Below, one piece after another: positions 16,455-26,064 of a stretch of DNA of 61,704 bases (position 1 is its first letter; each line of letters opens with the position of its first letter). Origin of the DNA: an uncultured Oscillibacter sp. (lineage in GTDB: Bacteria; Bacillota; Clostridia; Oscillospirales; Oscillospiraceae); NCBI GenBank assembly GCA_905234565.1, contig CAJOHW010000002.1, positions 15,781 to 77,484 of the forward strand. Reading direction: 5' to 3'. The notes under the pieces are model-generated. The model was given only the letters and a program-made list of their open reading frames with translations. It did not search any database and was not told where the DNA came from. The position numbers and the translations under genes were made by a program.

Positions 16455-17625
16455 ACTGGAACTGAAATACGGCTGTAATCCCAATCAGAAACCTGCCCGG
16501 ATCTTTATGCGCCAGGGCGGGGATCTGCCCGTGACGGTGCTGAACGGGAAACCGGGCTATATCAACTTTCTGGACGCGCTGAATGCGTGGCAGCTGGTGC
16601 GGGAGCTGGAAGAGGCCGCCGGACTGCCCGCCGCCGCGTCCTTTAAGCACGTGTCTCCCGCCGGGGCGGCTCTGGGCCTGCCTCTGAGCGACGTGGAGCG
16701 GAAGATGTACTTTGTGGAGCCGGACGCGGAACTGACGGATGTGGCCTGTGCCTATATCCGGGCCAGGGGGGCGGACCGGCTGTGTTCCTATGGGGACTGG
16801 GCGGCTCTGTCCCGTCCCTGCGACGCCGCCACAGCCAAATACCTCCGCCTGGAAGTATCCGACGGCATCATCGCCCCGGGCTACACGGAGGAGGCCCTGG
16901 CCATTCTGAAAACCAAGAAGAAGGGAAACTACAACGTGGTCCAAATCGATCCGGACTACGTGCCCGCCCCCCAGGAGTATAAGGACGTGTTCGGCGTCAC
17001 CTTCCAGCAGGGCCGGAACGACTACAAAATCGACGCCTCCCAGTTCACAAACATCGTCACCCAAAACCGTGTCCTGCCGGACAGCGCCCAGCGGGACCTG
17101 ATTGTGGCCCTGATCACCTTGAAATACACCCAGTCCAACTCCGTGTGCTACGTGAAAGACGGACAGGCCATTGGGGTCGGGGCGGGCCAGCAGAGCCGGA
17201 TCCACTGCACCCGGCTTGCGGGGCAGAAGGCCGATACCTGGCTTCTCCGGCGGCATCCCTCGGTGCTGTCCCTGCCCTTCTTAGACACCATCCGCCGTCC
17301 GGACCGGGACAACGCCATTGACATCTACCTCTCCGACGAGTGGGAGGATCTGCTCCGGGACGGGGCATGGCAGAATACCTTTACCAAAAAACCGGAACCT
17401 CTGTCCGTGGAGGAAAAACGATCCTGGATTGCCCGCCAGACAGATGTAGCTTTAGGGTCCGACGCCTTCTTCCCCTTCGGGGACAACGTGGAGCGGGCCA
17501 GAAAGAGCGGCGTCCGCTATATCGCCCAGCCCGGTGGGTCCATTCGGGACGACCACGTGATTGCCACGGCGGACAAGTATGACATGGTTATGGCCTTTAC
17601 AGGAATGCGCCTGTTCCACCACTGA
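16447..17625 (+). CDS. purH: AICAR formyltransferase, standalone C-terminal half of PurH
   Basis: Bifunctional PurH (about 510 aa) formylates AICAR and then cyclises it to IMP. This 392-aa protein begins directly with ELKYGCNPNQKPARI, the start of the formyltransferase half, and contains SFKHVSPAGAA, KYTQSNSVCYVKDGQ and the DAFFPFGDNVE and GGSIRDDHVI segments. The N-terminal IMP cyclohydrolase (MGS-like) domain is absent, and the overlap with purN leaves no room for it. A separate IMP cyclohydrolase must exist elsewhere if IMP is made. Confidence 0.9.
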   Translation: MNELELKYGCNPNQKPARIFMRQGGDLPVTVLNGKPGYINFLDALNAWQLVRELEEAAGLPAAASFKHVSPAGAALGLPLSDVERKMYFVEPDAELTDVACAYIRARGADRLCSYGDWAALSRPCDAATAKYLRLEVSDGIIAPGYTEEALAILKTKKKGNYNVVQIDPDYVPAPQEYKDVFGVTFQQGRNDYKIDASQFTNIVTQNRVLPDSAQRDLIVALITLKYTQSNSVCYVKDGQAIGVGAGQQSRIHCTRLAGQKADTWLLRRHPSVLSLPFLDTIRRPDRDNAIDIYLSDEWEDLLRDGAWQNTFTKKPEPLSVEEKRSWIARQTDVALGSDAFFPFGDNVERARKSGVRYIAQPGGSIRDDHVIATADKYDMVMAFTGMRLFHH

Positions 17626-17637
17626 GAGGAGGACTTT

Positions 17638-18933
17638 ATGAAACTTCTTGTGGTGGGCGGCGGCGGCCGGGAACACGCTATCATCAAGAAACTCCGGGAG
17701 AATCCCCAAGCGGAGGTCATTTACGCCCTGCCGGGCAACGGCGGCATCGCTGCCGACGCCGTGTGCGTGCCGGAGATCGGGGCAAAGGACTTGGACGGCA
17801 TTGTGGACTTTGCCCGGTCCCATCAAATTGACTTCGCTGTGGTGGCCCCGGACGATCCCCTGGCCCTGGGATGCGTGGACCGGCTTCACGCCATTGGCAT
17901 CCCCTGCTTCGGCCCGGACGCCAAGGCCGCCCGGATCGAGAGCAGCAAGGTCTTTGCCAAGAACCTGATGAAGAAGTACGGCATCCCCACCGCCGCCTAT
18001 GCCGTGTTCCAGGACCCGGCGGCGGCGCTGGCCTATTTGGAATCCGCCCCCCTGCCTATCGTGCTGAAAGCCGACGGCCTGGCCCTGGGAAAAGGGGTGC
18101 TCATTGCCCAGACCCGTCAGGAGGCCCGGGAGGCGGTCAAGATGATTATGGAGGACCGGGCCTTCGGAGCCGCGGGGGAACAGATCGTCATTGAGGAGTT
18201 TCTCACGGGACCGGAAGTCAGTGTCCTGGCCTTTACAGACGGCACCTGTATCCGTCCCATGGCGGCCTCTATGGACCACAAGCGGGCCGGGGACGGGGAC
18301 ACCGGTCCCAACACCGGGGGCATGGGCACCATCGCACCCAATCCGTACTATACGGAGGAGATTGCCCGGCGGTGCATGGAGGAGATCTTCCTGCCCACGT
18401 TGAAAGCGATGGCGGCGGAAGGCTGCCCCTTCAAGGGCTGCCTGTACTTCGGGCTTATGCTGACGCCCCAGGGGCCGAAAGTCATCGAATACAACTGCCG
18501 CTTCGGGGATCCGGAGACCCAGGTGGTGCTGCCCCTGCTGAAAACGGATCTGCTGGACCTTATGCGGGCCGTGGAGGCGGGGACCCTGGGGGAAATCGAA
18601 CCGGAGTGGTCCCAGGGAGCCGCCGCCTGCGTGGTATTGGCCTCCGGGGGCTATCCCGGGCACTATGAGACGGGAAAGCCCATTCACTTTCCGGAGGCGC
18701 TTCCGTCTAATGTGACGGTTTATCACGCCGGGGACCGCCTTACGGAGGACGATACCCTGCTCACCGCCGGAGGGCGGGTACTGGGGGTCACCGCCACGGC
18801 GTCCACTCTGGAAGAAGCCCTGAAAGACGCCTACGCGGCGGCGGATACCATCGACTTTGAAGGGAAATATACGCGCCGGGACATCGGGCGGCGGGCCTTG
18901 GAAGCCCTGACTGCCCGGGATGCCAAGGCCTGA
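17638..18933 (+). CDS. purD: phosphoribosylamine-glycine ligase (PurD)
   Basis: ATP-grasp enzyme joining phosphoribosylamine to glycine. The 431-aa product begins KLLVVGGGGREHAI, has the ATP-grasp core LKADGLALGKGV, the GPEVSVLAFTDG segment and DHKRAGDGDTGPNTGGMG, all characteristic. GAGAGGAGG precedes the ATG. Length is normal. Confidence 0.95.
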   Translation: MKLLVVGGGGREHAIIKKLRENPQAEVIYALPGNGGIAADAVCVPEIGAKDLDGIVDFARSHQIDFAVVAPDDPLALGCVDRLHAIGIPCFGPDAKAARIESSKVFAKNLMKKYGIPTAAYAVFQDPAAALAYLESAPLPIVLKADGLALGKGVLIAQTRQEAREAVKMIMEDRAFGAAGEQIVIEEFLTGPEVSVLAFTDGTCIRPMAASMDHKRAGDGDTGPNTGGMGTIAPNPYYTEEIARRCMEEIFLPTLKAMAAEGCPFKGCLYFGLMLTPQGPKVIEYNCRFGDPETQVVLPLLKTDLLDLMRAVEAGTLGEIEPEWSQGAAACVVLASGGYPGHYETGKPIHFPEALPSNVTVYHAGDRLTEDDTLLTAGGRVLGVTATASTLEEALKDAYAAADTIDFEGKYTRRDIGRRALEALTARDAKA

Positions 18934-18945
18934 GAGGAGGGTTCC

Positions 18946-21900
18946 ATGGTACGGCGGATCTATGTGGAAAAGAAACCGGGTCTGCGCCAGGAGGCGGAGG
19001 CACTGTGCCGGGAACTGCAAACCGTTTTGGGTATCTCCTCTTTGACGGGACTGCGGCTGGTCAACCGCTATGACGCGGAGGGGCTGGAGGAGGACGTGTT
19101 CCGCCGCTGCGTGGATACGGTGTTCTCCGAGCCCCAGGTGGACCAGGTGTACTGGGATTTGCCCTCCCATGAGGGGGCGGTATTTGCCGTGGAGGCCCTG
19201 CCGGGGCAGTTTGACCAGCGGGCGGACTCGGCGGAATCCTGCGTCCAGCTCATGACCCAGGGGGAGCGGCCCCGGGTGCGGTCCGCCCGGGTGTATCTGC
19301 TGGAAGGGGCGCTGTCGGCGGAGGATTTGGAGAGAATCAAGCGGTATGTGATCAATCCCGTGGAGGCCCGGGAGGCGGAACTGGGGAGACAGCAGTCCCT
19401 GGCCCTGCCCTGGGAGCCGCCCGCCATGGTGGAGACGGTGGAGGGCTTTACCGTCCTGGACAGGGCGGGCCTTGCAAGTCTCCTGGACGCCATGGGCCTT
19501 GCCATGGACTTAGACGATCTCACCTTTTTGCAGACCTATTTCCGGGATCAGGAGAGGCGGGACCCCACGGTGACGGAGATCCGGGTGGTAGACACCTACT
19601 GGTCCGACCACTGCCGCCACACCACCTTCTCCACCCATTTGGACGCTGTGGAAATTGTGGATCCGGCGGTCCAACGCGCCTGGGAGACTTATCAGGCGGT
19701 CCGGCGGGAGGTCTACGGGGAGGCGTCCCAGAACCGTCCCCAGACCCTCATGGATCTGGCTACCCTGGGGGCCAAGGTCCTCAAGTGCCGGGGCCTTTTA
19801 CAGCACTTAGACGAGAGTGAGGAGATCAACGCCTGTTCTGTCCACGTCAACGCCACGGTGAACGGGGAAACCCAAGACTGGCTGCTGATGTTCAAAAACG
19901 AGACCCACAACCACCCCACAGAGATTGAGCCTTTTGGCGGCGCGGCCACCTGCATCGGCGGCTGCATCCGGGATCCCCTGTCCGGCCGGGCCTATGTATA
20001 TCAGGCCATGCGTGTGACGGGCTGCGGGGACCCCAGGGCTCCCGTAGAGGACACCCTGCCGGGAAAACTCCCCCAGAGGAAACTGGCCCAGACCGCCGCC
20101 GCGGGCTACTCCTCCTATGGAAACCAGATTGGCCTTGCCACAGGCCAGGTCAGTGAGGTGTACCATCCGGGGTATGTGGCGAAGCATTTGGAAGTGGGTG
20201 CGGTGGTAGGCGCGGTTCCGGCGGAGAACGTGGTCCGTCAGCGGCCCGCCCCGGGGGACGTGATCCTCCTTCTGGGAGGCCGCACGGGCCGGGACGGCAT
20301 CGGCGGGGCCACAGGCTCCTCCAAACGCCACGACCGCAAGTCCCTGTCCACCATGGCCTCCGAGGTCCAGAAGGGCAACGCCCCGGAGGAGCGGAAACTT
20401 CAGCGCCTGTTCCGGGACCGTGACGTGGCGAAACGGATCAAGCGGTGCAACGACTTCGGGGCCGGAGGCGTCAGCGTGGCCATTGGAGAGCTGGCGGACG
20501 GGCTGGAGATCGATTTGGACGCGGTGCGGAAGAAATACGAGGGGCTGGACGGCACGGAGCTGGCCATTTCCGAATCCCAGGAGCGCATGGCGGTGGCGGT
20601 GGCCCCGGAGGACGCCCCGGCGGTGATAGCGGCGGCGGACCGGGAGAACTTAGAGGCATATCCCGTGGCGGTGGTGACAGAGGAGCCCCGCATGGTCATG
20701 CGCTGGCAGGGAAAACCCATTGTCAGTCTCTCCCGGGCCTTTCTCAACACCAACGGCGCGGTGAAACACGCCGCCGTGTCGGTACCTGTGCGTTTTATGG
20801 AAAAGGATTCCCGTCCCATGCCCACCCTGCGGGCTATGGCGGCGGAACTGGCCACGGTGTCCCGCCGGGGGCTTTCCGAGCGGTTCGATTCCACTGTGGG
20901 GGCGGGCACGGTGCTGATGCCCTTTGGGGGCCGTTACCAGCGCACTCCCGCCCAGGTTATGGCGGCGCTGCTGCCGGTTCTCCCGGGACAGGAGACGGAG
21001 GACTGCTCCGTTATGGCCTGGGGCTTTGACCCGTACCGCATGGCGAAAGATCCCTTCCAGGGGGCCAAAGAGAGCGTGATTTTGTCTGCCGCGAAACTGG
21101 TCTCCGCCGGATGCGACTACCGGACCGCCTATCTCACCTTCCAGGAGTATTTTGAGAAACTGGGCACGGACCCGGAACGGTGGGGGAAACCCTTCTCCGC
21201 CCTTCTGGGAGCCTTGGAGGCCCAGCTGGGCCTGGGCATCGCCGCCATCGGCGGCAAGGACTCCATGTCCGGCTCCTTCTTAGACATGGACGTACCCCCC
21301 ACCCTCATCTCTTTTGCCATTGCCCACACCCAGGCGGGGAAAGTGCTGTCCCCGGAGTTCAAAGAGGCGGGACACCCGGTGTACCTGTTTGGATACGGCG
21401 GGGAGGATCTCTCGTCCCTCCGGCGGGCCTGGGAGGACTTTCACAGCCTGTGTGCCGCCGGAAAGGTGCGCTCCGCCTGGGCTGTGGAACAGAGCCCGGC
21501 AGAGGGGGTCATGAAAATGACCTTTGGCAACCGGATTGGGTTTACAGAGGATCCAGACTGTCCGCTGAATCTGTGCGATTGGTATTATGAGCCTTGCGTC
21601 GGGGCTATTCTGGCAGAACTGACGGAGGAGATCCCCGGCGGGTTGCGCTTAGGCACCACCACAGCGGAGACGGCCATCGCCCTGGGGGGAGAACAAGTCT
21701 CCATTTCTGAACTGCTGGCCCTCCACGAGGACGGATTGGAAGCCGTGTACCCCAGCCGGACTGCCGTATCGGAGGAGGCTGTGCCGGTCTTGACCGCCGA
21801 CCCTGTCCCTGTGGCTGCTCCAAAGGTCAAAATCGCAAAGCCAAAGGTCCTGATCCCCGTGTTCCCCGGCACCAACTGCGAGTATGACAGCGCCCGGTCC

Positions 21901-22638
21901 GTTCTGCGGGCGGGACTGGAGGCGGAACTGTTTGTGGTGAACAACCAGTCCGCCCGGAACGTGGCGGCGTCGGCGGAGGGGTTCGCAAAAGCGGTGGGGG
22001 AGAGCCAGGTGGTCTTTCTTCCCGGCGGCTTCTCCGGCGGCGACGAGCCGGAGGGTTCCGCCAAATTCATCACCGCCTTCTTCCGGAATCCCCAGGTGGC
22101 GGACGCGGTGATGGACCTGCTTCAACACCGGGACGGCCTGATGCTGGGCATTTGCAACGGCTTCCAGGCCCTCATCAAACTGGGGCTGGTGCCCTTCGGG
22201 GAGATCCGGGATCCGGACGGGGACTGCCCCACTCTCAGCTATAACGTCATCGGACGGCACCAGTCCCGGATTGTCCGCACCCGGGTGGCCTCCAACCGCT
22301 CCCCGTGGCTGACCCGGGTCCAGCCGGGAGATGTTGTGAATGTCCCTATCTCCCACGGGGAAGGCCGGTTCCTGTGCCCGCCGGAACTGCTGCAAACCCT
22401 GGCGGACCGGGGCCAGATCGCCACCCAGTATGTGGACTTGGAGGGGCGGCCCTCTATGGACGTGGACTTCAACCCCAACGGCTCTCTCTGGGCGGTAGAG
22501 GGCCTGCTGTCCCCGGACGGCCGGGTATTCGGCAAGATGGGCCATTCGGAGCGGATCGGCCCCGCCCTGTACCGGAACGTGCCGGGAGAGTACGAGCTTC
22601 ACCTGTTCGACGCCGCCCGGGACTATTTCAGGCCCTAA
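18946..22638 (+). CDS. purL: phosphoribosylformylglycinamidine synthase, single-chain (PurL)
   Basis: Converts FGAR to FGAM using ATP and glutamine. The 1230-aa chain joins a PurS-like start, two AIRS-type halves (motifs HNHPTEIEPFGG and NDFGAGGVSVAIGEL) and a C-terminal class I glutaminase. The glutaminase has VFPGTNCEYDSA, FLPGGFSGGDEPEG, the nucleophile GICNGFQ and ISHGEGRF. Its catalytic Cys is present, unlike PurF in the same operon. The single-chain form replaces separate PurS, PurL and PurQ. Confidence 0.94.
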   Translation: MVRRIYVEKKPGLRQEAEALCRELQTVLGISSLTGLRLVNRYDAEGLEEDVFRRCVDTVFSEPQVDQVYWDLPSHEGAVFAVEALPGQFDQRADSAESCVQLMTQGERPRVRSARVYLLEGALSAEDLERIKRYVINPVEAREAELGRQQSLALPWEPPAMVETVEGFTVLDRAGLASLLDAMGLAMDLDDLTFLQTYFRDQERRDPTVTEIRVVDTYWSDHCRHTTFSTHLDAVEIVDPAVQRAWETYQAVRREVYGEASQNRPQTLMDLATLGAKVLKCRGLLQHLDESEEINACSVHVNATVNGETQDWLLMFKNETHNHPTEIEPFGGAATCIGGCIRDPLSGRAYVYQAMRVTGCGDPRAPVEDTLPGKLPQRKLAQTAAAGYSSYGNQIGLATGQVSEVYHPGYVAKHLEVGAVVGAVPAENVVRQRPAPGDVILLLGGRTGRDGIGGATGSSKRHDRKSLSTMASEVQKGNAPEERKLQRLFRDRDVAKRIKRCNDFGAGGVSVAIGELADGLEIDLDAVRKKYEGLDGTELAISESQERMAVAVAPEDAPAVIAAADRENLEAYPVAVVTEEPRMVMRWQGKPIVSLSRAFLNTNGAVKHAAVSVPVRFMEKDSRPMPTLRAMAAELATVSRRGLSERFDSTVGAGTVLMPFGGRYQRTPAQVMAALLPVLPGQETEDCSVMAWGFDPYRMAKDPFQGAKESVILSAAKLVSAGCDYRTAYLTFQEYFEKLGTDPERWGKPFSALLGALEAQLGLGIAAIGGKDSMSGSFLDMDVPPTLISFAIAHTQAGKVLSPEFKEAGHPVYLFGYGGEDLSSLRRAWEDFHSLCAAGKVRSAWAVEQSPAEGVMKMTFGNRIGFTEDPDCPLNLCDWYYEPCVGAILAELTEEIPGGLRLGTTTAETAIALGGEQVSISELLALHEDGLEAVYPSRTAVSEEAVPVLTADPVPVAAPKVKIAKPKVLIPVFPGTNCEYDSARSVLRAGLEAELFVVNNQSARNVAASAEGFAKAVGESQVVFLPGGFSGGDEPEGSAKFITAFFRNPQVADAVMDLLQHRDGLMLGICNGFQALIKLGLVPFGEIRDPDGDCPTLSYNVIGRHQSRIVRTRVASNRSPWLTRVQPGDVVNVPISHGEGRFLCPPELLQTLADRGQIATQYVDLEGRPSMDVDFNPNGSLWAVEGLLSPDGRVFGKMGHSERIGPALYRNVPGEYELHLFDAARDYFRP

Positions 22639-22704
22639 TGTGAATGCTTTACGGAAACAGGGGCAGTCTGCCCAGGATTCTATGATTCTACGAAATGAGG
22701 TGGC

Positions 22705-24216
22705 ATGATGGCATACTTTTTCCCGGAACCCTCCCGCACCTTCAGCGAATACCTCCTGGTCCCCGGCTATTCCTCCTCGGAGTGTATCCCGGACAACGTG
22801 TCCCTGAAAACCCCGGTGGTGAAATATCGGCGTGGAGAGGAGCCGTCCTTGACCATGAACGTGCCCATGGTGTCCGCCGTGATGCAGTCCGTATCCGGGG
22901 AGAAAATGGGCGTGGCCCTGGCCAAAGAGGGCGGCATCGCCTTTATCTATGTGTCCCAGCCCATTGACCAGCAGGCGGATATGGTGCGCCGGGTGAAAAA
23001 CACCAAGGCAGGGTTCGTGGCCAGCGACTCCAACCTCCGCCTGGGGGACACCTTGGCGGAAGTACTGGCCTTGAAAGAGCGCACGGGCCACTCCACCATG
23101 GCGGTGACGGAGGACGGCACCGGCACGGGGAAACTGCTGGGCCTGGTCACCAGCCGGGACTACCGGGTCAGCCGCATGGACGCCTCCGCTAAGGTAGCGG
23201 ACTTCATGACCCCGGCGGAAAAACTGATCACGGCCCCGGAGGGCATCACCCTGAGCCAGGCCAACGACATCATCTGGGACCACAAGCTCAACGCCCTGCC
23301 CATCGTCTCCGGGGACGGGTGCCTGCGCTCCTTTGTGTTCCGGAAAGACTACGACTCCCACAAGGAAAACCCCTTGGAACTGCTGGATGAGCGGAAGCGG
23401 TACGTGGTGGGAGCCGGCATCAACAGCCGGGATTACGCGGACCGGGTTCCGGCCCTGGTGGACGCCGGGGCGGACGTTCTGGTCATCGACTCCTCCGAGG
23501 GGTACTCGGAGTGGCAGCTGCGGACCCTGCAATGGATCCGCCAGCGCTACGGGGATACGGTGAAAGTGGGCGCGGGCAATGTGGTGGACGGAGAGGGGTT
23601 CCGCTTTTTGGCGGACGCCGGGGCGGATTTCGTGAAAATCGGCATCGGCGGCGGCTCCATCTGCATCACCCGGGAGACCAAGGGCATCGGCCGGGGACAG
23701 GCCACGGCGGTCATCGACGTGGCCCAGGAACGGGACCGGTACTTTGAGGAGACCGGGGTCTATGTGCCCATCTGCGCCGACGGCGGCATCGTCCAGGACT
23801 ACCACATCACCCTGGCCCTGGCTATGGGGGCGGACTTCTGTATGCTGGGGCGGTACTTCTCCCGGTTTGACGAGTCCCCCACGGGAAAGATCCTCATCGG
23901 CGGCAGCTATATGAAGGAGTACTGGGGCGAGGGCAGCGCCCGGGCCAGAAACTGGCAGCGCTACGACCTGGGCGGCTCCGGGAAGCTGTCCTTTGAGGAG
24001 GGCGTGGACTCCTATGTGCCCTACGCCGGGACCCTGGCCGACGGCATGGCGGCGACCCTGGCGAAAATCCGCTCCACCATGTGCAACTGCGGGGCCTTGA
24101 CCATTCCGGAACTGCGGCAGAAGGCGAAACTGACACTGGTGTCCTCCGTCTCCATTGTGGAGGGCGGGGCCCACGACGTACTGCTGAAAGACACCACGGG
24201 AAACGTAAAAATCTGA
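22705..24216 (+). CDS. guaB: IMP dehydrogenase (GuaB)
   Basis: Oxidises IMP to XMP with NAD+, the first step to GMP. The 503-aa TIM-barrel protein carries an inserted CBS pair (about residues 100-220). Its catalytic loop is [14 protein letters not shown], with the active Cys; the usual loop is GIGPGSICTTR. The mobile flap has RNWQRY, the usual Arg-Tyr pair. Either ATG at 22705 or 22708 could be used after GAGGTGG. The 66-nt gap from purL shows no promoter or terminator, so it is probably the last gene of the purine operon. Confidence 0.9.
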   Translation: MMAYFFPEPSRTFSEYLLVPGYSSSECIPDNVSLKTPVVKYRRGEEPSLTMNVPMVSAVMQSVSGEKMGVALAKEGGIAFIYVSQPIDQQADMVRRVKNTKAGFVASDSNLRLGDTLAEVLALKERTGHSTMAVTEDGTGTGKLLGLVTSRDYRVSRMDASAKVADFMTPAEKLITAPEGITLSQANDIIWDHKLNALPIVSGDGCLRSFVFRKDYDSHKENPLELLDERKRYVVGAGINSRDYADRVPALVDAGADVLVIDSSEGYSEWQLRTLQWIRQRYGDTVKVGAGNVVDGEGFRFLADAGADFVKIGIGGGSICITRETKGIGRGQATAVIDVAQERDRYFEETGVYVPICADGGIVQDYHITLALAMGADFCMLGRYFSRFDESPTGKILIGGSYMKEYWGEGSARARNWQRYDLGGSGKLSFEEGVDSYVPYAGTLADGMAATLAKIRSTMCNCGALTIPELRQKAKLTLVSSVSIVEGGAHDVLLKDTTGNVKI

Positions 24217-24238
24217 ACAGTTCCCTGCCACAAATCAG

Positions 24239-24271
24239 GCCCGCCGGGTTTCTCCGGCGGGCTTGTTTTTT
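24239..24271 (+). terminator. terminator of the purine-guaB operon
   Basis: Perfect 9-bp stem GCCCGCCGG (24239-24247) with CCGGCGGGC (24254-24262), followed by TTGTTTTTT. Confidence 0.9.
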
Positions 24272-24337
24272 GCGCTTAAAAAAATAGATCCGCGGAAAGA
24301 ATCCGACAAAATGCAATCCGGCGGGCGCGTATAATAT

Positions 24338-24372
24338 CCCTGGAAAAAGTTCCCTTTCCAGGGTGTTTTTTT
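24338..24372 (+). terminator. second terminator downstream of guaB
   Basis: CCCTGGAAA (24338-24346) pairs perfectly with TTTCCAGGG (24355-24363) and is followed by TGTTTTTTT. It lies 75 nt before the spoIIAA start and just after a TATAAT (24330-24335), so anything started at that TATAAT would end at once. Confidence 0.85.
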
Positions 24373-24447
24373 CAAAAGCGGGCACAAAATTAGAAAAAGG
24401 TGAAAAGGAAACTGCCTTTACGACAACAGGACGACAGGAGAATGGGC

Positions 24448-24753
24448 ATGGAGATTCAGGAAAAAAGCGCGGATCGGACACTGACCTTGCTCTTTACGGG
24501 AGAACTGGACCACCACGGGGTCCGGGACGCCCTGCGGCGGATTGATTTCGCCATTGACACGGCGCTGCCCAGAACGCTGGCTCTGGATTTTGGCGGCGTG
24601 ACCTTTATGGACAGCTCCGGTATCGCGCTGATTATGCGCTCCCAGCAGAGGATGCGGCTGTGTGACGGCAGTCTGTGGGTGTGCAACGTGCCGCCCCAGG
24701 CCCGCCGGGTGCTGGACGCCGCCGGAATCAGCAGGCTGGTCACGATTAAGTAG
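24448..24753 (+). CDS. spoIIAA: anti-sigma F factor antagonist SpoIIAA
   Basis: STAS-domain protein that, when unphosphorylated, displaces sigma-F from SpoIIAB in the forespore. The 101-aa product has FMDSSGIALI (about 53-62), whose second Ser corresponds to the phosphorylated Ser58 of Bacillus. AGGAG is 7 nt before the ATG at 24448; the in-frame ATGs at 24442 and 24400 are less well placed. First gene of the classical spoIIA operon. I did not find a convincing sigma-H promoter; AAGGAAA near 24404 is at best a weak -35. Confidence 0.9.
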   Translation: MEIQEKSADRTLTLLFTGELDHHGVRDALRRIDFAIDTALPRTLALDFGGVTFMDSSGIALIMRSQQRMRLCDGSLWVCNVPPQARRVLDAAGISRLVTIK

Positions 24754-24803
24754 GGCCAGCCGTCCGAAAAAGGAAAAGGATTGAACACAAGGAGGACTAC
24801 ATA

Positions 24804-25247
24804 ATGAGAGCCAAGGCTTCCAATGAGGTGAAGCTGGAGTTTCCCAGCCACAGCAGCAACGAGGGGTTTGCCCGGGGGGCGGTGGCCTGTTTCGCCGCCC
24901 AGATGGATCCCACTTTGAACGAGCTGGAAGATATTAAGACGGCGGTCAGCGAGGCCGTTACCAATGCCATCATCCATGCCTACCCGGACACCATCGGCAA
25001 GGTGTCGCTGAAACTGCGGATCTGTCCGGGGAACACCCTGGAACTGACGGTCCGGGACCGGGGCCGGGGGATTCCCGACGTGGAGCGGGCCAGACAGCCC
25101 ATGTTTACCACCGGCGGGGAGGAGCGCAGCGGCATGGGGTTCACGATTATGGAGAGTTTTATGGACCGCCTGACCATCCGGTCCGTCCAGGGCAAGGGGA
25201 CCACGGTGGTGATGAAGAAGAAGCTGTCGGTGAGAAGCAGGCGATGA
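24804..25247 (+). CDS. spoIIAB: anti-sigma F factor / serine kinase SpoIIAB
   Basis: GHKL-type kinase that binds and silences sigma-F and phosphorylates SpoIIAA. The 147-aa protein has the N-box EAVTNAIIHAYPD (about 51-63), the G1 box DRGRGIPD and the G2 segment SGMGFTIM. AAGGAGG precedes the ATG. It ends 4 nt into sigF, typical of the anti-sigma/sigma pair. Confidence 0.94.
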   Translation: MRAKASNEVKLEFPSHSSNEGFARGAVACFAAQMDPTLNELEDIKTAVSEAVTNAIIHAYPDTIGKVSLKLRICPGNTLELTVRDRGRGIPDVERARQPMFTTGGEERSGMGFTIMESFMDRLTIRSVQGKGTTVVMKKKLSVRSRR

Positions 25248-25942
25248 ACGCGGAACTTCTGCGATCCGCCCAGGCAGGGGATCCGGAGGCCCGGGAGCAG
25301 GTGGTGGAGGAGAACCGGGGGCTGATTTGGAGCGTGGTGCAGCGGTTCCAGGGCCGGGGGGTGGAGACGGAGGACCTGTACCAGCTGGGCTGCCTGGGAT
25401 TTTTGAAGGCGGTGCAGGGCTTCGACTTCTCCTATGGCACCCGGTTCTCCACCTACGCGGTCCCCAAAATCGCCGGGGAAATCCGTCGTTTTCTCCGGGA
25501 CGACGGGCCGATTAAAGTGGGCCGTACCCTCCGGGAACAGGCCCAGGCCCTGTACCGCCTCCGGGAGCGGCTGCGCCAGGAACTGGGCCGGGAACCGGCC
25601 CTGTCGGAACTGTCAGCGGCCTCCGGCCTGGCCGTAGAGGACATCGCCCAGGCGGAACTGGCCTCCGGCGCGCCGGACTCCCTGCAAGCGGAGCCATCGG
25701 AGGGGCTGACCTTAGAGGAACTGCTGGGGACAGAGGCCCCGGAGGAGGCTTTGGTAGAGCGGATCGCCCTGCGGCAGGCCGTGGACGCTTTGCCGGAAAA
25801 GGAGCGCGTGACGATTCTTCTTCGGTATTTCAAGGGCCTGACCCAGCAGCAGACCGCCCGGATCTTGGGGGTGTCCCAGGTGCAGATCTCCCGTTTGGAG
25901 CGCCGTGCCCTGGGCCGCCTTCGGGAGACCATGCCCCCATAG
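25244..25942 (+). CDS. sigF: RNA polymerase sigma-F factor
   Basis: Forespore-specific sigma factor. The 232-aa protein has region 2 (GLIWSVVQRF, then ETEDLYQLGCLGFLKAV and GTRFSTYAVPKIAGEIRR), region 3, and a region 4 helix-turn-helix QQQTARILGVSQVQISRLE. The ATG overlaps the spoIIAB stop. Gene order AA-AB-sigF and length match Bacillus and Clostridium. Confidence 0.94.
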   Translation: MNAELLRSAQAGDPEAREQVVEENRGLIWSVVQRFQGRGVETEDLYQLGCLGFLKAVQGFDFSYGTRFSTYAVPKIAGEIRRFLRDDGPIKVGRTLREQAQALYRLRERLRQELGREPALSELSAASGLAVEDIAQAELASGAPDSLQAEPSEGLTLEELLGTEAPEEALVERIALRQAVDALPEKERVTILLRYFKGLTQQQTARILGVSQVQISRLERRALGRLRETMPP

Positions 25943-25955
25943 GGCCGAACAAACC

Positions 25956-25999
25956 AAAATACACGGGAGCCTCTGAAAAAGAGGCTCCCGTGTATTTTT
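25956..25999 (+). terminator. terminator of the spoIIA operon
   Basis: An 18-bp perfect inverted repeat (25956-25973 with 25981-25998) with an AAAA start and a TTTTT end. Confidence 0.92.
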
Positions 26000-26064
26000 C
26001 AGGAGAAGCGGCATAGAGATAAACGTATCGACAATTCATAGTTTTGGAAGGAAGGCGGTCCGAA

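Noticed and set aside
17452-19170. 572-codon minus-strand open frame over purD and purL
   Set aside because: Shadow of two well-identified purine genes; no motif or start signal.
21649-24231. 860-codon open frame on the minus strand
   Set aside because: It lies antisense to purL and guaB, has a His/Gly/Pro-rich composition typical of shadow frames in GC-rich genes, and shows no recognisable domain or ribosome site.
24307-24335. TATAAT at 24330 as promoter of spoIIAA
   Set aside because: No -35 match 16-18 nt upstream, and a strong terminator follows within a few bases. A sigma-H promoter is expected instead.
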